A DNA stretch of 64,000 nt from Ptychodera flava (Eukaryota > Hemichordata > Enteropneusta > Ptychoderidae): contig NC_091930.1 of NCBI RefSeq assembly GCF_041260155.1, positions 16,784,656 to 16,848,655 on the forward strand, given 5' to 3'. Both the position numbers and the translations under genes were made by a program. Each line of letters opens with the position of its first letter. Position 1 is the first letter of the stretch. The notes under the pieces were generated by a model. That model was given only the letters and a program-made list of their open reading frames with translations, did no database searches and was not told the origin of the DNA. Shown here in pieces: positions 37,490-49,400 of this stretch.

Positions 37490-40400
37490 CAGAGACAGAG
37501 AGTAAATCACAGTCACAATGTTGTGTGTGAGTGGGGATCACTGGAAAAAGAAGCTGTGGGCGTGTTCATGCAGTTGGTGCTGCCATGGCATTGCGCCATG
37601 GTGAGTGGACGATTGTACCAATTTTCCTGCCAAGTCCATATTTCACCATCAGGTCAAGATGGTTAAAATTAATGAAACACAACATATTCCATATGATGTA
37701 TTTTAACATAGTACTGTACATTTGAAGGCTGTTGAAAGCATAAATACTGTAAACATGATTTTTATGGACTAAAAATGCTATAACAGACCAAGCCAAGTGG
37801 GTGAAAATCCATCATGTTTTGGCTCAATACCGCTTTTCACTGACTTGGCTGACGGGGAAGTGATACTGTCTGGCAGGAAAAGGGGTTACAGTACAGCGCC
37901 ACCAGTGGCAGGCTGATGTACAGCAGTTTAATAATTACAGACACCTCTCTAATCAAGATCCTCTCCACTATGGGCAGATTTTTCATTCGGGGAATTATGG
38001 AATTATGAGAATTCTAACAATCGATTTTACGACACCTCTATACTACATATATGATGTTTGATGAAGTGTCCTTGATAGACAAGTTTCCCTGTTGGACAAT
38101 GAATCATTCAGAGCAATACAGACACACAAGAATAGTCTCACTCTGTGGTAGAGAAATCCCTCATAAGAAATCACATACCGATTTCTCTCTTGATGTGGCT
38201 GTTTTTTTTTTCTGGTACTGACTGTGATCGATCAGCTTCAATGCTTGATTGGTCATGCAGAGTTAAATATGGCTACATACTGTGAAGTCAGGCAGATTAC
38301 CGTGGTAGAGAAGAGACCCTGCATTTGTTTGTTTTGAAAAACCTCACCCTTTCACTACCGTGGTTTGGCCCAGACCCCTTCTTATCAATGGTGACGGTGG
38401 AACTGTTCACAAGGACTAGGGGTGAACAGGTTAGTCCTCTTTCTACCAGGCTCCATAGACAAACGATGGAAATGCATACCACTTGGGAGAAAGAGGATTA
38501 AATCGATGGAACAAAGTACAATGTTGTGTATTCAGATAACAAATACCTGTTGGATCAAGTGGGATGGTGGTCACCAGTTTCTTGATATCCGTTTGCTTTT
38601 TCCTTTTTGTTCTGGATTTATTCTTGACAGCCACATCTCCGCCTGATGGTCAAAATGAAAATATGAGGAAACAATTACGATAGCGTGGTAAATTTAATTT
38701 TTCATCTTATTGTTTTTAGTGTATTTTGAACAATTTATGAACAGATGAAAAGTTAAAAATCCAAATGAACTAAAATTGTCAAGAAAGTCAACATCCTTTA
38801 TCGCAAACTGCCTTGGGAAAAATTTATCATGATCCAAGAACTGCAAAACATTACACCAATTTCTGATTCTGCATAACAGATAAATTATACAGAACAACAA
38901 TTTCTATGTCAATGAGAGAAGATGATAACATTGAAACCACGCCCTCTGTTGATGAACTTCTTTACCTGTCCTCTACTTGGCACTATACCAGTGTGTTTGC
39001 CAAGGTTTGGAGAGACAGCTATATGATATGGGAAACCTGGTACCATTTCTGCCGTATTCAAACAGAATTGCTTTAATTTAACAAGGAGAACCCCCATAAA
39101 ATGACTAGAAAATCCTGGTAAAATTTACCAGTATGTCTTGCTCTTAGTGCAAGATCTGTCGGCAATCAAATACAGATGAAGGAGGAGGAGACACAACTCA
39201 AACAGCTGCACCTCAATAACACTTGGCCTACTGGGCTTTCCTTAAGGGGCCCTGTAGGCTTCCATAGCTTATTGCAACAACTGGACTGACCCCTTAGGAT
39301 GAAATTGATATATTCTTCAAGGCACGCACAATGTTTGTTCAGTCTCGCTCCAATAAGAAATAAAGTCACTGACCTTTTTCTTTCTTTTGTTTGTTTTTGT
39401 CCTTCTTCTCTCCACTCTTGCTCTCTTTGCTGTGTTTGCTGCTGCTGCTGCCTGCCGCTTGCGGATTCAGGTTTAGGGCCTGACCGGCCTCACCAAGGCC
39501 CCCGAACATGGATGGCTGTTGAGCCGTTATCCCAGCATGCTGTGGTGCTGACAGGGATGCAACATCACTCAAAGTCTGGTACTGGAACAGTCTCTTCAAC
39601 AAAAACTTTCTCTCTTCTTTGGTTTTGAGTAATTTATCTTGAGTTCTTGCAGCCTCGTCACACAACGCAGCATTCTCCTGTTGTGAGAGAAAGACCCAGC
39701 AAAGTAAAACTGTTTGTCCCCATTTCTGAATGGACTGGATTACACCCACCATTGAAAACAAGAGATTTGGATCAAATGATAGTGTTGAAATGTTAGTGTA
39801 CAAGAGAGTTTGTAAAGTGAGAAACTTTTCTCAAAAGGCCAAAGCCACCAATGATTACAAACAGCTTCACAATTTCACAATAAAATAAAGCAGATGCCAT
39901 GCACGTACCATGTACACACAACAAACAACAATTTAAAATGAAATTGCTGATGTCTTCAAACATCAATTTGGTTATTTCAGTCTGACATGTGCAGTGCTTT
40001 TGTTGACTGAAGCAAATATATAGTTGTGTGTTTTCACAAAGGAAATTTTCTGACATACATGTAATTTCTTGCATTTATCTTTGTAAATACAACAAGAACC
40101 ATTTCAATATTTTGGTGAAAGCTGAGTGTTGATGACTGAGCATTTCAACCAGCTCACAATCACTTGTAAGGCTATGACTGGTGAACCAAACTGACAGTCA
40201 AGGAACAAATAAAACAACCCTTTACACAATCTGGCAACTTTTCAGAGTTGCTCAAATCGTAAATCATTTGGTACAAATGGATGGGAGTACACAGTAATCT
40301 GAAAAGATATTGAAATTTAATCAAATGGAATTTAGATTAAAAATATTCACCGCAACCATTTCTAAGGGACAAAACCTGAAGCTGCCAATGACTTTAACGT

Positions 40401-43400
40401 AATTACAACGACAGTGAAGTAACCTTGAACCTAGTGTCGCATGACATGGGCTACTCTACTAGTATGTCATTCTACAGTGCCGTTTTCTTGTTTTCTACTC
40501 TAAGATTTTCATGACAATCCTACTTACGAAGACCATGGACTTGACAATCTTCCTGAGTTTCTTGTATTTCTGTTTGTATCTCTCATTCTGACTGGCTCTG
40601 TCTTCCATGTTTGAGATGTGCTTCCTCTTCAGGCTGGGCTCACTCTTGACTCTAGGGGGCGCCATGTACAGCTGATCTTGTTTTGGCTGCAAAAAAAGGA
40701 AAATATTGTGTGTGGATTGGTTGGCCAATGAAACATTTTTAAAACGTGATGAAATTCAAGTGAAAAGAAAAGGGGTAGTTACCAGCAAAGCAAAAACACC
40801 AAATCTTCCATCGATTCTCTGGAATCGCCTACTCCCTTTCTGTGTTTCTCTGTACAACACCGCTTCCAGGCTGGCGTTGGAACTTGACTGCACGTATCCC
40901 TTTTCCATTATTTTCTTCTTGATTTCCTTGATGTGTAGAGGATGCCCCGCCTCTTCCAACACTTGCTGGAAAGTGATAGACAATGTTACAAATTAGACAA
41001 ACCACTGGCCATGAATGATAGGCAGTACTGTCGCACAAATATACTTTGTCAAACTTGTCTATCGTCAACATACTGTACGTTGGTATAGAAGAAAACCAGT
41101 ATGATCTTTACTACACCATCTTTTGTAAGATTTCTTTCTGCATTGTCTTGCAATTGGTTGAGGCACAATTTATCTCATTATGGGAAAAAAAGCACATGGT
41201 CAAAAACGTTTGACCACTTCCTTGCCCATTATTCATTAGACCATTGCAAATAACCCAGTTTCTTCATTGGAAATCAAGTAGGATTTCATTGATTGCATGT
41301 TTACATGTATTATTACTGTACACAGCCAAATGAATATGGTAATCAAAAGAGCTGAATTTAACATTGATGGTTTTAACCCTTGTCCTTTCAAGTTTATCTG
41401 TACTATCAGGTCAAGTTGGTTAACCCTTTGAGTGCTAATCAAATTTCATCGCCTAACTGTAAATTTTTCAGATTTGTCCAAAAATTTTGATCAAAACCAG
41501 TAGCCAATGAAATGTGATGCCCATTTGGTCCAAAACTATCAAAAACATTGCAGAAAAATTAACAAAAATTGGTGAAATGTTGCACTAAGAAACTTTGGCG
41601 GCAAAAATGACCAGTGAGGCATAATGTGTTGCATTTTATCACAGACATGAATATTTGAAAGTCCCTGACAACATGTATACTGTAAACATGATTTTAACGG
41701 TTTCACACTCACAATGACATACCAAGTACTAGGGAGGCCAACAGGTCGCCCAGGACGTGCTGAATTGACACTCAATCACCAGTGACTTAGTCATGTTCAA
41801 ATTGAAAAACATCGATAACGGGAAAGAAAATTGTGGAAAAAATACATGAGGCTAAAATTAAAATTGCAGCTATTCTCTCATATGTTTTTTATTTCTTTAT
41901 ATGAACTACTTACTTTTTGAATAAACTGCAAAATTGAGCTAGAAACGGTACCGGGAACGGTGATCTGAAACATGGCAGCACTATCGCTGATTTTGAAACG
42001 CGTTTTTGAAGGTGAGCCAATCAAAACATCCCTTACATCGAATACTCATTTGAAAGCCAGATCTCGCTCTTTCTCGCGATATAAGGTTCTTCACCAACAT
42101 AGGGCAGTGTATATGACCAAATCCGAGACAAAAAATTGAGAGCGATTTTTCCGAGACCTAACCCGACCAACTCTCAGTGAAACGTCCTCTAGTACGCAGT
42201 TTATCATTATTTCTTTTGAATTTTTGCTAGAAAAATGAGAAATTTTGAACAGCTCACGTATTTATTGACGGAGATATTGACCACGCTTCACAGTAAGTGA
42301 GGCTACCCACAATTCTCCATGATCCGTACACACGGAGATCACTCATTGAACTGGAGCAAATTTCTTCTGTACACAGAACAGCTCGGTCCATATATCAAAA
42401 TTCTGGGACCATAGTTTTGATAATCATAATTCTCTAATTTCTCACGGTGAATAATGAGAAGATCAATCCCTTTTGCGCAGAGGAGATAGCAATTTTGTGA
42501 TTTTGTCGACATAGATTTTTGACAGCCATACACAATATTTTCAAGGAAACTAAGGGAATAAGTTGCATCTGTGTTGGCAAAAGAAAGGGTATTGATTTTT
42601 TTAAATGTTTGTAACAAAGGAAATTTGCATGTCTGACAGGTGGTATGATGAGACCATCTTAGTTGCTGATAACTTTACCATGACAAGTATGCAATTTTAG
42701 CACCTCCAAACATCGACTTCTCATTCAATTTACTCCTGAATTTTAAAGATGATCAATAATTTTGGAACATAGTTTTAACCAATAATCCTTAAATTAAATT
42801 CTAAGTTTCAAATTGTTCAGAAACTGATAAAATTGAAAAGCCTTTACCAAATAATGTCAAAACTCCACATGGCCCCAGTGGTGATGTTTTGAAAGCCTTT
42901 ATTTGGATAAAATACTTTTTGTAGGTAGTTTTAATGCAGTAGAGCTATTCAAAAGTGTCATCAGCTCAAAAAGACCTTCAATTTGATATATCACTTATGC
43001 CATTTGAGCTTAATATTTTCATTTTGTCATTTCTCGTTAAGTGTCGTTCATCCGTTGCCATGGATAAATCCAATATGGCCACCATCGTAATCGCGTAATT
43101 TTAGGATACATTTGTGTGTGCCATTGAATCTATCTCCATGCCAAATTTGGTACAAAAAGATGTTTTATTAACAAAGTTACAGCAAATTTACTGTAAATTT
43201 CAGCTAAAACTCATTTTTGTCCCATTGTTCCCATTGTTATTATATGTATTGTCTTTCTACAGAAAGAGTAAAAGTGAATGTTTAAAAAGCTATAAAATTG
43301 TAACCGTTCATCCAATTTCGAAAATTAAAAAAATGTTTAGCTTCTCTCATTGAAATCTAAAAAACTACATTAATTAAAATGCAGATTGAACATTTCAAAA

Positions 43401-46400
43401 TTTCAGTTGGCCTCCCTACAAGTACTCTAAGTGGAAATACGTGTACATTTTGGCTCATAACACTTTTTGCTGACTTGGCAGATATTGAAGTGATAGGACC
43501 GTCAGGAAAAGAGCTCACAGAAGGACTGACATACCTGTGCAGCATCTAACCAAGTCATACCAGCTTTATCACTGACTGTGTCACCACCTGATGATTCCCT
43601 GTGTAAATTCAATACAACAAATTTTCAAATCTATAAGTATGTGTACACTGCCGTATTGCCATACCTCCACAAAAATGCTTGGCGGTACTTCAAAATAATA
43701 GTCAATGTTTGTGCAAAAGTTTGCATATATATGTGAATGGTTTGGATAGCCCTGTTTCTGTTGCTGTGTTATCTAATGTATTTTATATTATAGCCCAAAC
43801 AAGGGACTTTGTGCTTGAGGGTAGGTGACCATTTGCCTGACGTAGCGGAGGGCGAATGGTCACCTACCCTGAGGGTACGTAGTCCCTTGTTTGGGCTACA
43901 ATGTGTTTATTACATGCCTCTCTTACATAGTTTTCACTCAAAGTGTTTGGCTCAGACTATGCGGCCTGGTACGTCATCGTCAAGATACCATTGAATATTA
44001 CGGAGTGCAACGTTCCATACACAAGGCATGTAATAAAATTGCACCTGAGTAACATGACTGGGAAATGCCATAAAAATTTACTTCGCTACTGCCCCTATTG
44101 AAAACACCTGGAGTACATAGTACAATTTGCAAATTACATGTCTATGTACACATACAGTACATTATGGGTGTTCAGATAGTATAACCTTTGACTTTCTTTG
44201 GATTTTAATAATTATTTTCAACAGGGTGTGACTGTGTCTCTTGAAGAATCAAACTGAAGAGCCGTCACCTCTTTTCACTTAAAAAAATAAAACAAAACAA
44301 CAAACACTGAAGTGGTATGAACAACACTGGTACTGTAAAAATGAGCATGAATGTAATCGTGATCACAAAATGATTTTATTTTTTCCAAATTCCTCCTACT
44401 TTTCTCGGTTACTCTGAAGCAAAGACTGTGTGAAATGACTTTCTGAAAATCACTGCAATAGTGGCAGACGAACTGCGGTCTATCTCACCCTTGTTCCAAA
44501 TGATCACTCATCTGTAATCCCGGAAGGCTGGTCACACTCTCCAAGACGGGAAACAAGGATGTCTGACCCACGTCACTGTGGTGATCCAATGTGGGAGACA
44601 GTGTTGGTAGTGCTTGTGTTGAGATATACGACGGAGACAGACTGTGGGCATCTGGTGAGACTGGGGGTGCCTGTAACGGTTACATTTTGAAAATCCGGAT
44701 GACACACTTTTCTGGAGAGACTCTGAACTTGGCAGTACTGTGGTCCCATAATGCATAAGTAAATGGTGTTATTGTGGTGCATGGGTCAGCTTCTACGTGT
44801 CACCCTGACCCCCCTGACCATTTCAACCCCATCAGCCCATGGATGCAAGTTTTACATCCATGGTCAGCCCAAGTCACCTCGATCCCTCACACCTTACCCT
44901 TTTGGCATATTTTTGGAGACAAAATTGTACCATGAACTCAAAAGCAAATTGTCACTTTTGAAGGGCTTTAGTGGAAGCTAGTAACGCCATTAATGTACCA
45001 TGTGTGCTTTCTTGTACACCGCCACTTGTCAATAGTCAAGTACGCACACAGGCTTGGCCGGGTGCCTGCATTTTGCATATCAAAATGGCTAAATCACTGT
45101 TGTGAAGCGGATTTTCTCACAGAAATATCAATTCTGTTGGGTGAGTCACATGTTCTAATTAAAATGTTGTCATATCAGGAAAAGTGTGACAAGGTCAAAG
45201 TGAGGGCACCAGGGTCAAGGTGACTACAACCACAGAAGAGAGGGTGAGAATTACTGGGGTCGAAATGGACTGAGGTCGAGATGACCTGCTCCCTATGGGT
45301 TTTACTATTTACACATGATAACCATAGCTATTGTTGATAATTGAGTCGGTCAGTACAAAACTTGATCAGACCAGGCCGACTCCATGATGATTCTAGAGTA
45401 GAGAAACATTTCTGAAACCATGGTCGGTTTGTGATCATGCAAAAGACTTAGATGCAGTAGGAGCTCGAGTTTTTGCCTTGGGTCGTGGGTATGACGGCAT
45501 AAGTACTCTGATTTTGCCGCGTGCTGCTCGACCTACAACACAACCCCATGCAAAAGTTAAAGCTGTATGTAGCTCTGCATGGCAGGGCAGTGTGTTACCG
45601 GTTATAGGCCTCCCACCTGGCCTATGGCCGGTAACACAGGTTCCCAGACACTTCGCACCAAAACTACTTCACACCAAAACAACCTGGTACTAAAACCTCT
45701 TCGCCCCAGGAGTCACGTCTCCCCAACAACCATTTCGCCCCTAAGACAATGCCACTTCGCCCCAAACTCTCGCCAACCGGTAAAGCTGAAAATAACCAAC
45801 CACTGCCATCAAAGTTTTCATCACTTTCCTTGATGGGGGACTAAAGTCTTGAATTTGCATACATGTATTTCGAGAAAATGACAATGGGAGCTGGTTTACA
45901 CGGCTATAATGGCGTCTCACCTACAGTCTCGGTGCACATATGGAACATCTACGTTATACCAAGGATGACTCACAATCTCAAAGGAACTATTATTCGTAAT
46001 TCTGACATAGCTAAACTAGAGACCTTCCAAACTCAAAAACTGAAGCAACTGCAACATTTACCAACCAGATGCGCTGATCCTGCTGCACTTTTGTTATTAG
46101 GAACTCTTCCCGTTCAAGCCTTTATACATAAGAAAATGATTTCACTGTTCAATTCCATATGTCTGTCATAAGAACACTATTGAATACAGACTCGCCAGAA
46201 GACAGTATACACATATTGACTGGCTATGAGGGCAACAGCATACGTCTGTACCCCGAGGGACTGTGAGTCACCCCCAAAGACAGACTGTTTCCTGAGGCCA
46301 TAGGCCGAGAGAAACAGTCTGTTTTTGGGGGTGACTCACAGGCCCGAGGGGTTAAAGACGTATGCTGTTGCCCTCATGCCAGTCATATGTGTTTTGTAAC

Positions 46401-49400
46401 ACCCTCATCCGTAGCCATGCATAAGAACGTACATACACAAAACTTGTCGCATGTAGTCTATGATGTAATATGTTGGAAGGTTCAGTAAGGGACGGACCAT
46501 TAGATCTTGGGAGGGGGGGGTGGTCAAAACAGAAAAAAAAAATTTTCAGAGCAGAAAGTTAGGAAAAAAAAATCTTCAAACTAGTTTGCAAAATAAAAAA
46601 AAAATAAATAAGAGACAAAGGCGTAAAAAAAAATCTGCAAAAGTCTTTAAAATTTTGAATTTTTTTTAGATTTTACCGACAGTAAGCAACTTTCTGTATT
46701 TTTAATACATCCTCCCGGCACATTTTAATTTTAATTTATACATTTAGAGTGACTGTATCCCTTATACTGGAAGTTGTGATTATCTTATCTTTTCAGACTT
46801 TTGTATTCTGATCACTTGAAATTATGAAATTATAGAGCCTGTTTTCTACTTGTTTCCTGCGTACAAACCAAGCAGGTACACTAGGTAAAACATTGAAACT
46901 ATGGTATGGTTGTCAAGACAGAAAGTTGTATTTGCCTTTTAAGATCAAGGTAAACAGATGCAGGCCACATCAGTTTCATTTTTTTCACAGCATTTTATTA
47001 CAATGATGAATGCAAGAATGGGTGAACAAGTAGAAACACGTCAATAATGATAAAACAACAATCAAGTCATATAAGTTATTTTTTATTTTTTGCTTTTAAA
47101 AAGGCATTTTCAATTCTTTTTTCTCAAAAAACAGCCTCAAAAACAACAGCAACACATGTTTTAACATTCAACAATACACTACGTAGAATGCCATCTATCC
47201 AACAAATCCCAACACAAAACACATAAAAGGGTTGAACTTTGAAAGTTTCTCGATAGCAAATACTGAATAAATCTGCATGGTTAATCGTTTTTGTGTAGCA
47301 AATTTCAAAGAAATTGGACAAGCCCTTTCAGAGAATACAGATTTTTTGACCATGAATGGCATAAATTGCCCAAAAAGACAAATATTGAAATTTCAACACA
47401 TTTTCTACACATCCAATCAATTTGGACATGCTGCTACAGAGAAATAGATGTTTTGATCAAAAAGGGCAACAATTGCTCTAAAAACACAAATATGCAAATT
47501 TCACTATATTATTTAGCTTATTTTAGCTTCTCAGCTTGTCAAAATCAATTGTAAATCATGAGATATGCATGATGTTTGGTGGGGTGAATGTAGGCATTTC
47601 ACCACGCAGTAGAAAGGGAAGCCAGGAAACCAAAATAGTCAATTTTCAAAACTATACGAAGCTACTGAGGAGCAAGAAGACCATGTTTCAGAGGAAGATG
47701 TGTAATCCGAAAAAAATGCTCCCAAAGTGCCACCAAATAACACCATTTTTATCTCTATTTTTCAAAAGCTCCAACAGCAGGAGGGGGGACACCCCCCTCC
47801 TGACCTCCCCGCTAAAATACTCCCCAAGTGCCACCAAATAACACCATTTTAATCTCTATTTTTCAAAAGCTCCAACGGCAGAGGGGGACACCCCCTCCTG
47901 ACCACCCCCCGCAAAATACTCCCCAAGTGCCACCAAATAACATATTTTAATCTCTATTTTTCAAAAGCTCCAACAGCAGGAGGGGGGACACCCCGCAAAA
48001 ATACTCCCCAAGTGCCACCAAATAACACCATTTTAATCTCTATTTTTCAAAAGCTCCAACGGCAGGAGGGGGACACCCCCCCCTCACCACCCCCCCCCCC
48101 ACCCCCCCCCAAAAATAGCTCCCCAAGTGCCACCAAATAACACCATTTTAATCTCTATTTTTCAAAAGCTCCAACGGCAGGAGGGGACACCCCCTCCTGA
48201 CCACCCCCCCGCAAAAATACTCCCCAAGTGCCACCAAATAACACCATTTTAATCTCTATTTTTCAAAAGCTCCAACAGCAGCAGGGGGACACCCCTCTCC
48301 TGACCTCCCCCCCCCCCGTGACCGCTTGCGTGGCCGCTTGTGGTGCTTGGCACCACATCTTTGCCCTCTTTATCTTCAGACAGCGACGAACTAAAAAAAA
48401 ATTATAAATCTGAAAATTTACTCTGAAAAAAAAATTTGCACAGCTAATCTCAATTGGAAAAAAAAAATTCAGAAATTTACAATAGTAAAAAAAAAATTTT
48501 CACAATTTCATTGTGACCACCCCCCCTCCCAAGGTCTAATGGTCCATCCCTAAGAAAAAGTTTTTCCTAAAAAGACCGCAATACTTCTACAAAACATTCA
48601 ATTCACCTTTGATTATAGTTTTTGTCCGTATCGAGTACTTGTTGGAAACCAAAGCATTCAATTCTTCTTCAGAAAGTAGGATAAACCAAGAAATTTCTGG
48701 ATTATCGTTTCGATCGGCCGCAGACGACATCTTGTTTACATTCCGGTCCGCGTTCGCGTCAAATATCGTTTTTGACGTCAGCGGGCATCATTTTTCAGAA
48801 CTGATGCCTGGCAGGCAACAGTTCAAACGAATGATGCCTGATGACGTCGTTTACGTGGATCAGCACAAAAAGAACGCATCCCACGTGACTATCAATTGGC
48901 GAATTAGAATACAGACTGCGGATGAGGTGTGTTACAATTGGCACTGAATTACAGTCCATCGAACAGCTGGTTCGCACAACTAAAATCTATACATAACCAA
49001 TATAACTTACCAAACCCTATAGAGATGCTACTTGAACCTACCGGTATATCCAAATACACACTCAAGAAACTGGTTAAATCAAACATTAGCGCCTACTGGA
49101 CAAATCAACTACGCAAGATATCTCAACCTCATCAAGTTTGGTCATCGGTAACATCATGTCCTGGAGATGTACAACAAGCTTGTGTCAAAGCGAAACTACT
49201 GACTGGAACTTACATCCTTCAGGCCAATAGGGCAAAGTTTAATCAACATGAGGTCAATGCTCGCTGTCAACTCTGCTTACAAGAACCAGAGGATAGAGAA
49301 CACTTTATAGCAATCTGCAACAAGCTAAACCCCATCAGAGAAAAACATTGGAGCAAAATTAGAACACATTATTTCAATTGTCAGAGACGACACAGCCTTC

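Noticed and set aside
37173-37541. Frames made of repeated Arg-Glu or Ser-Leu
   Set aside because: They are translations of the GA microsatellite.
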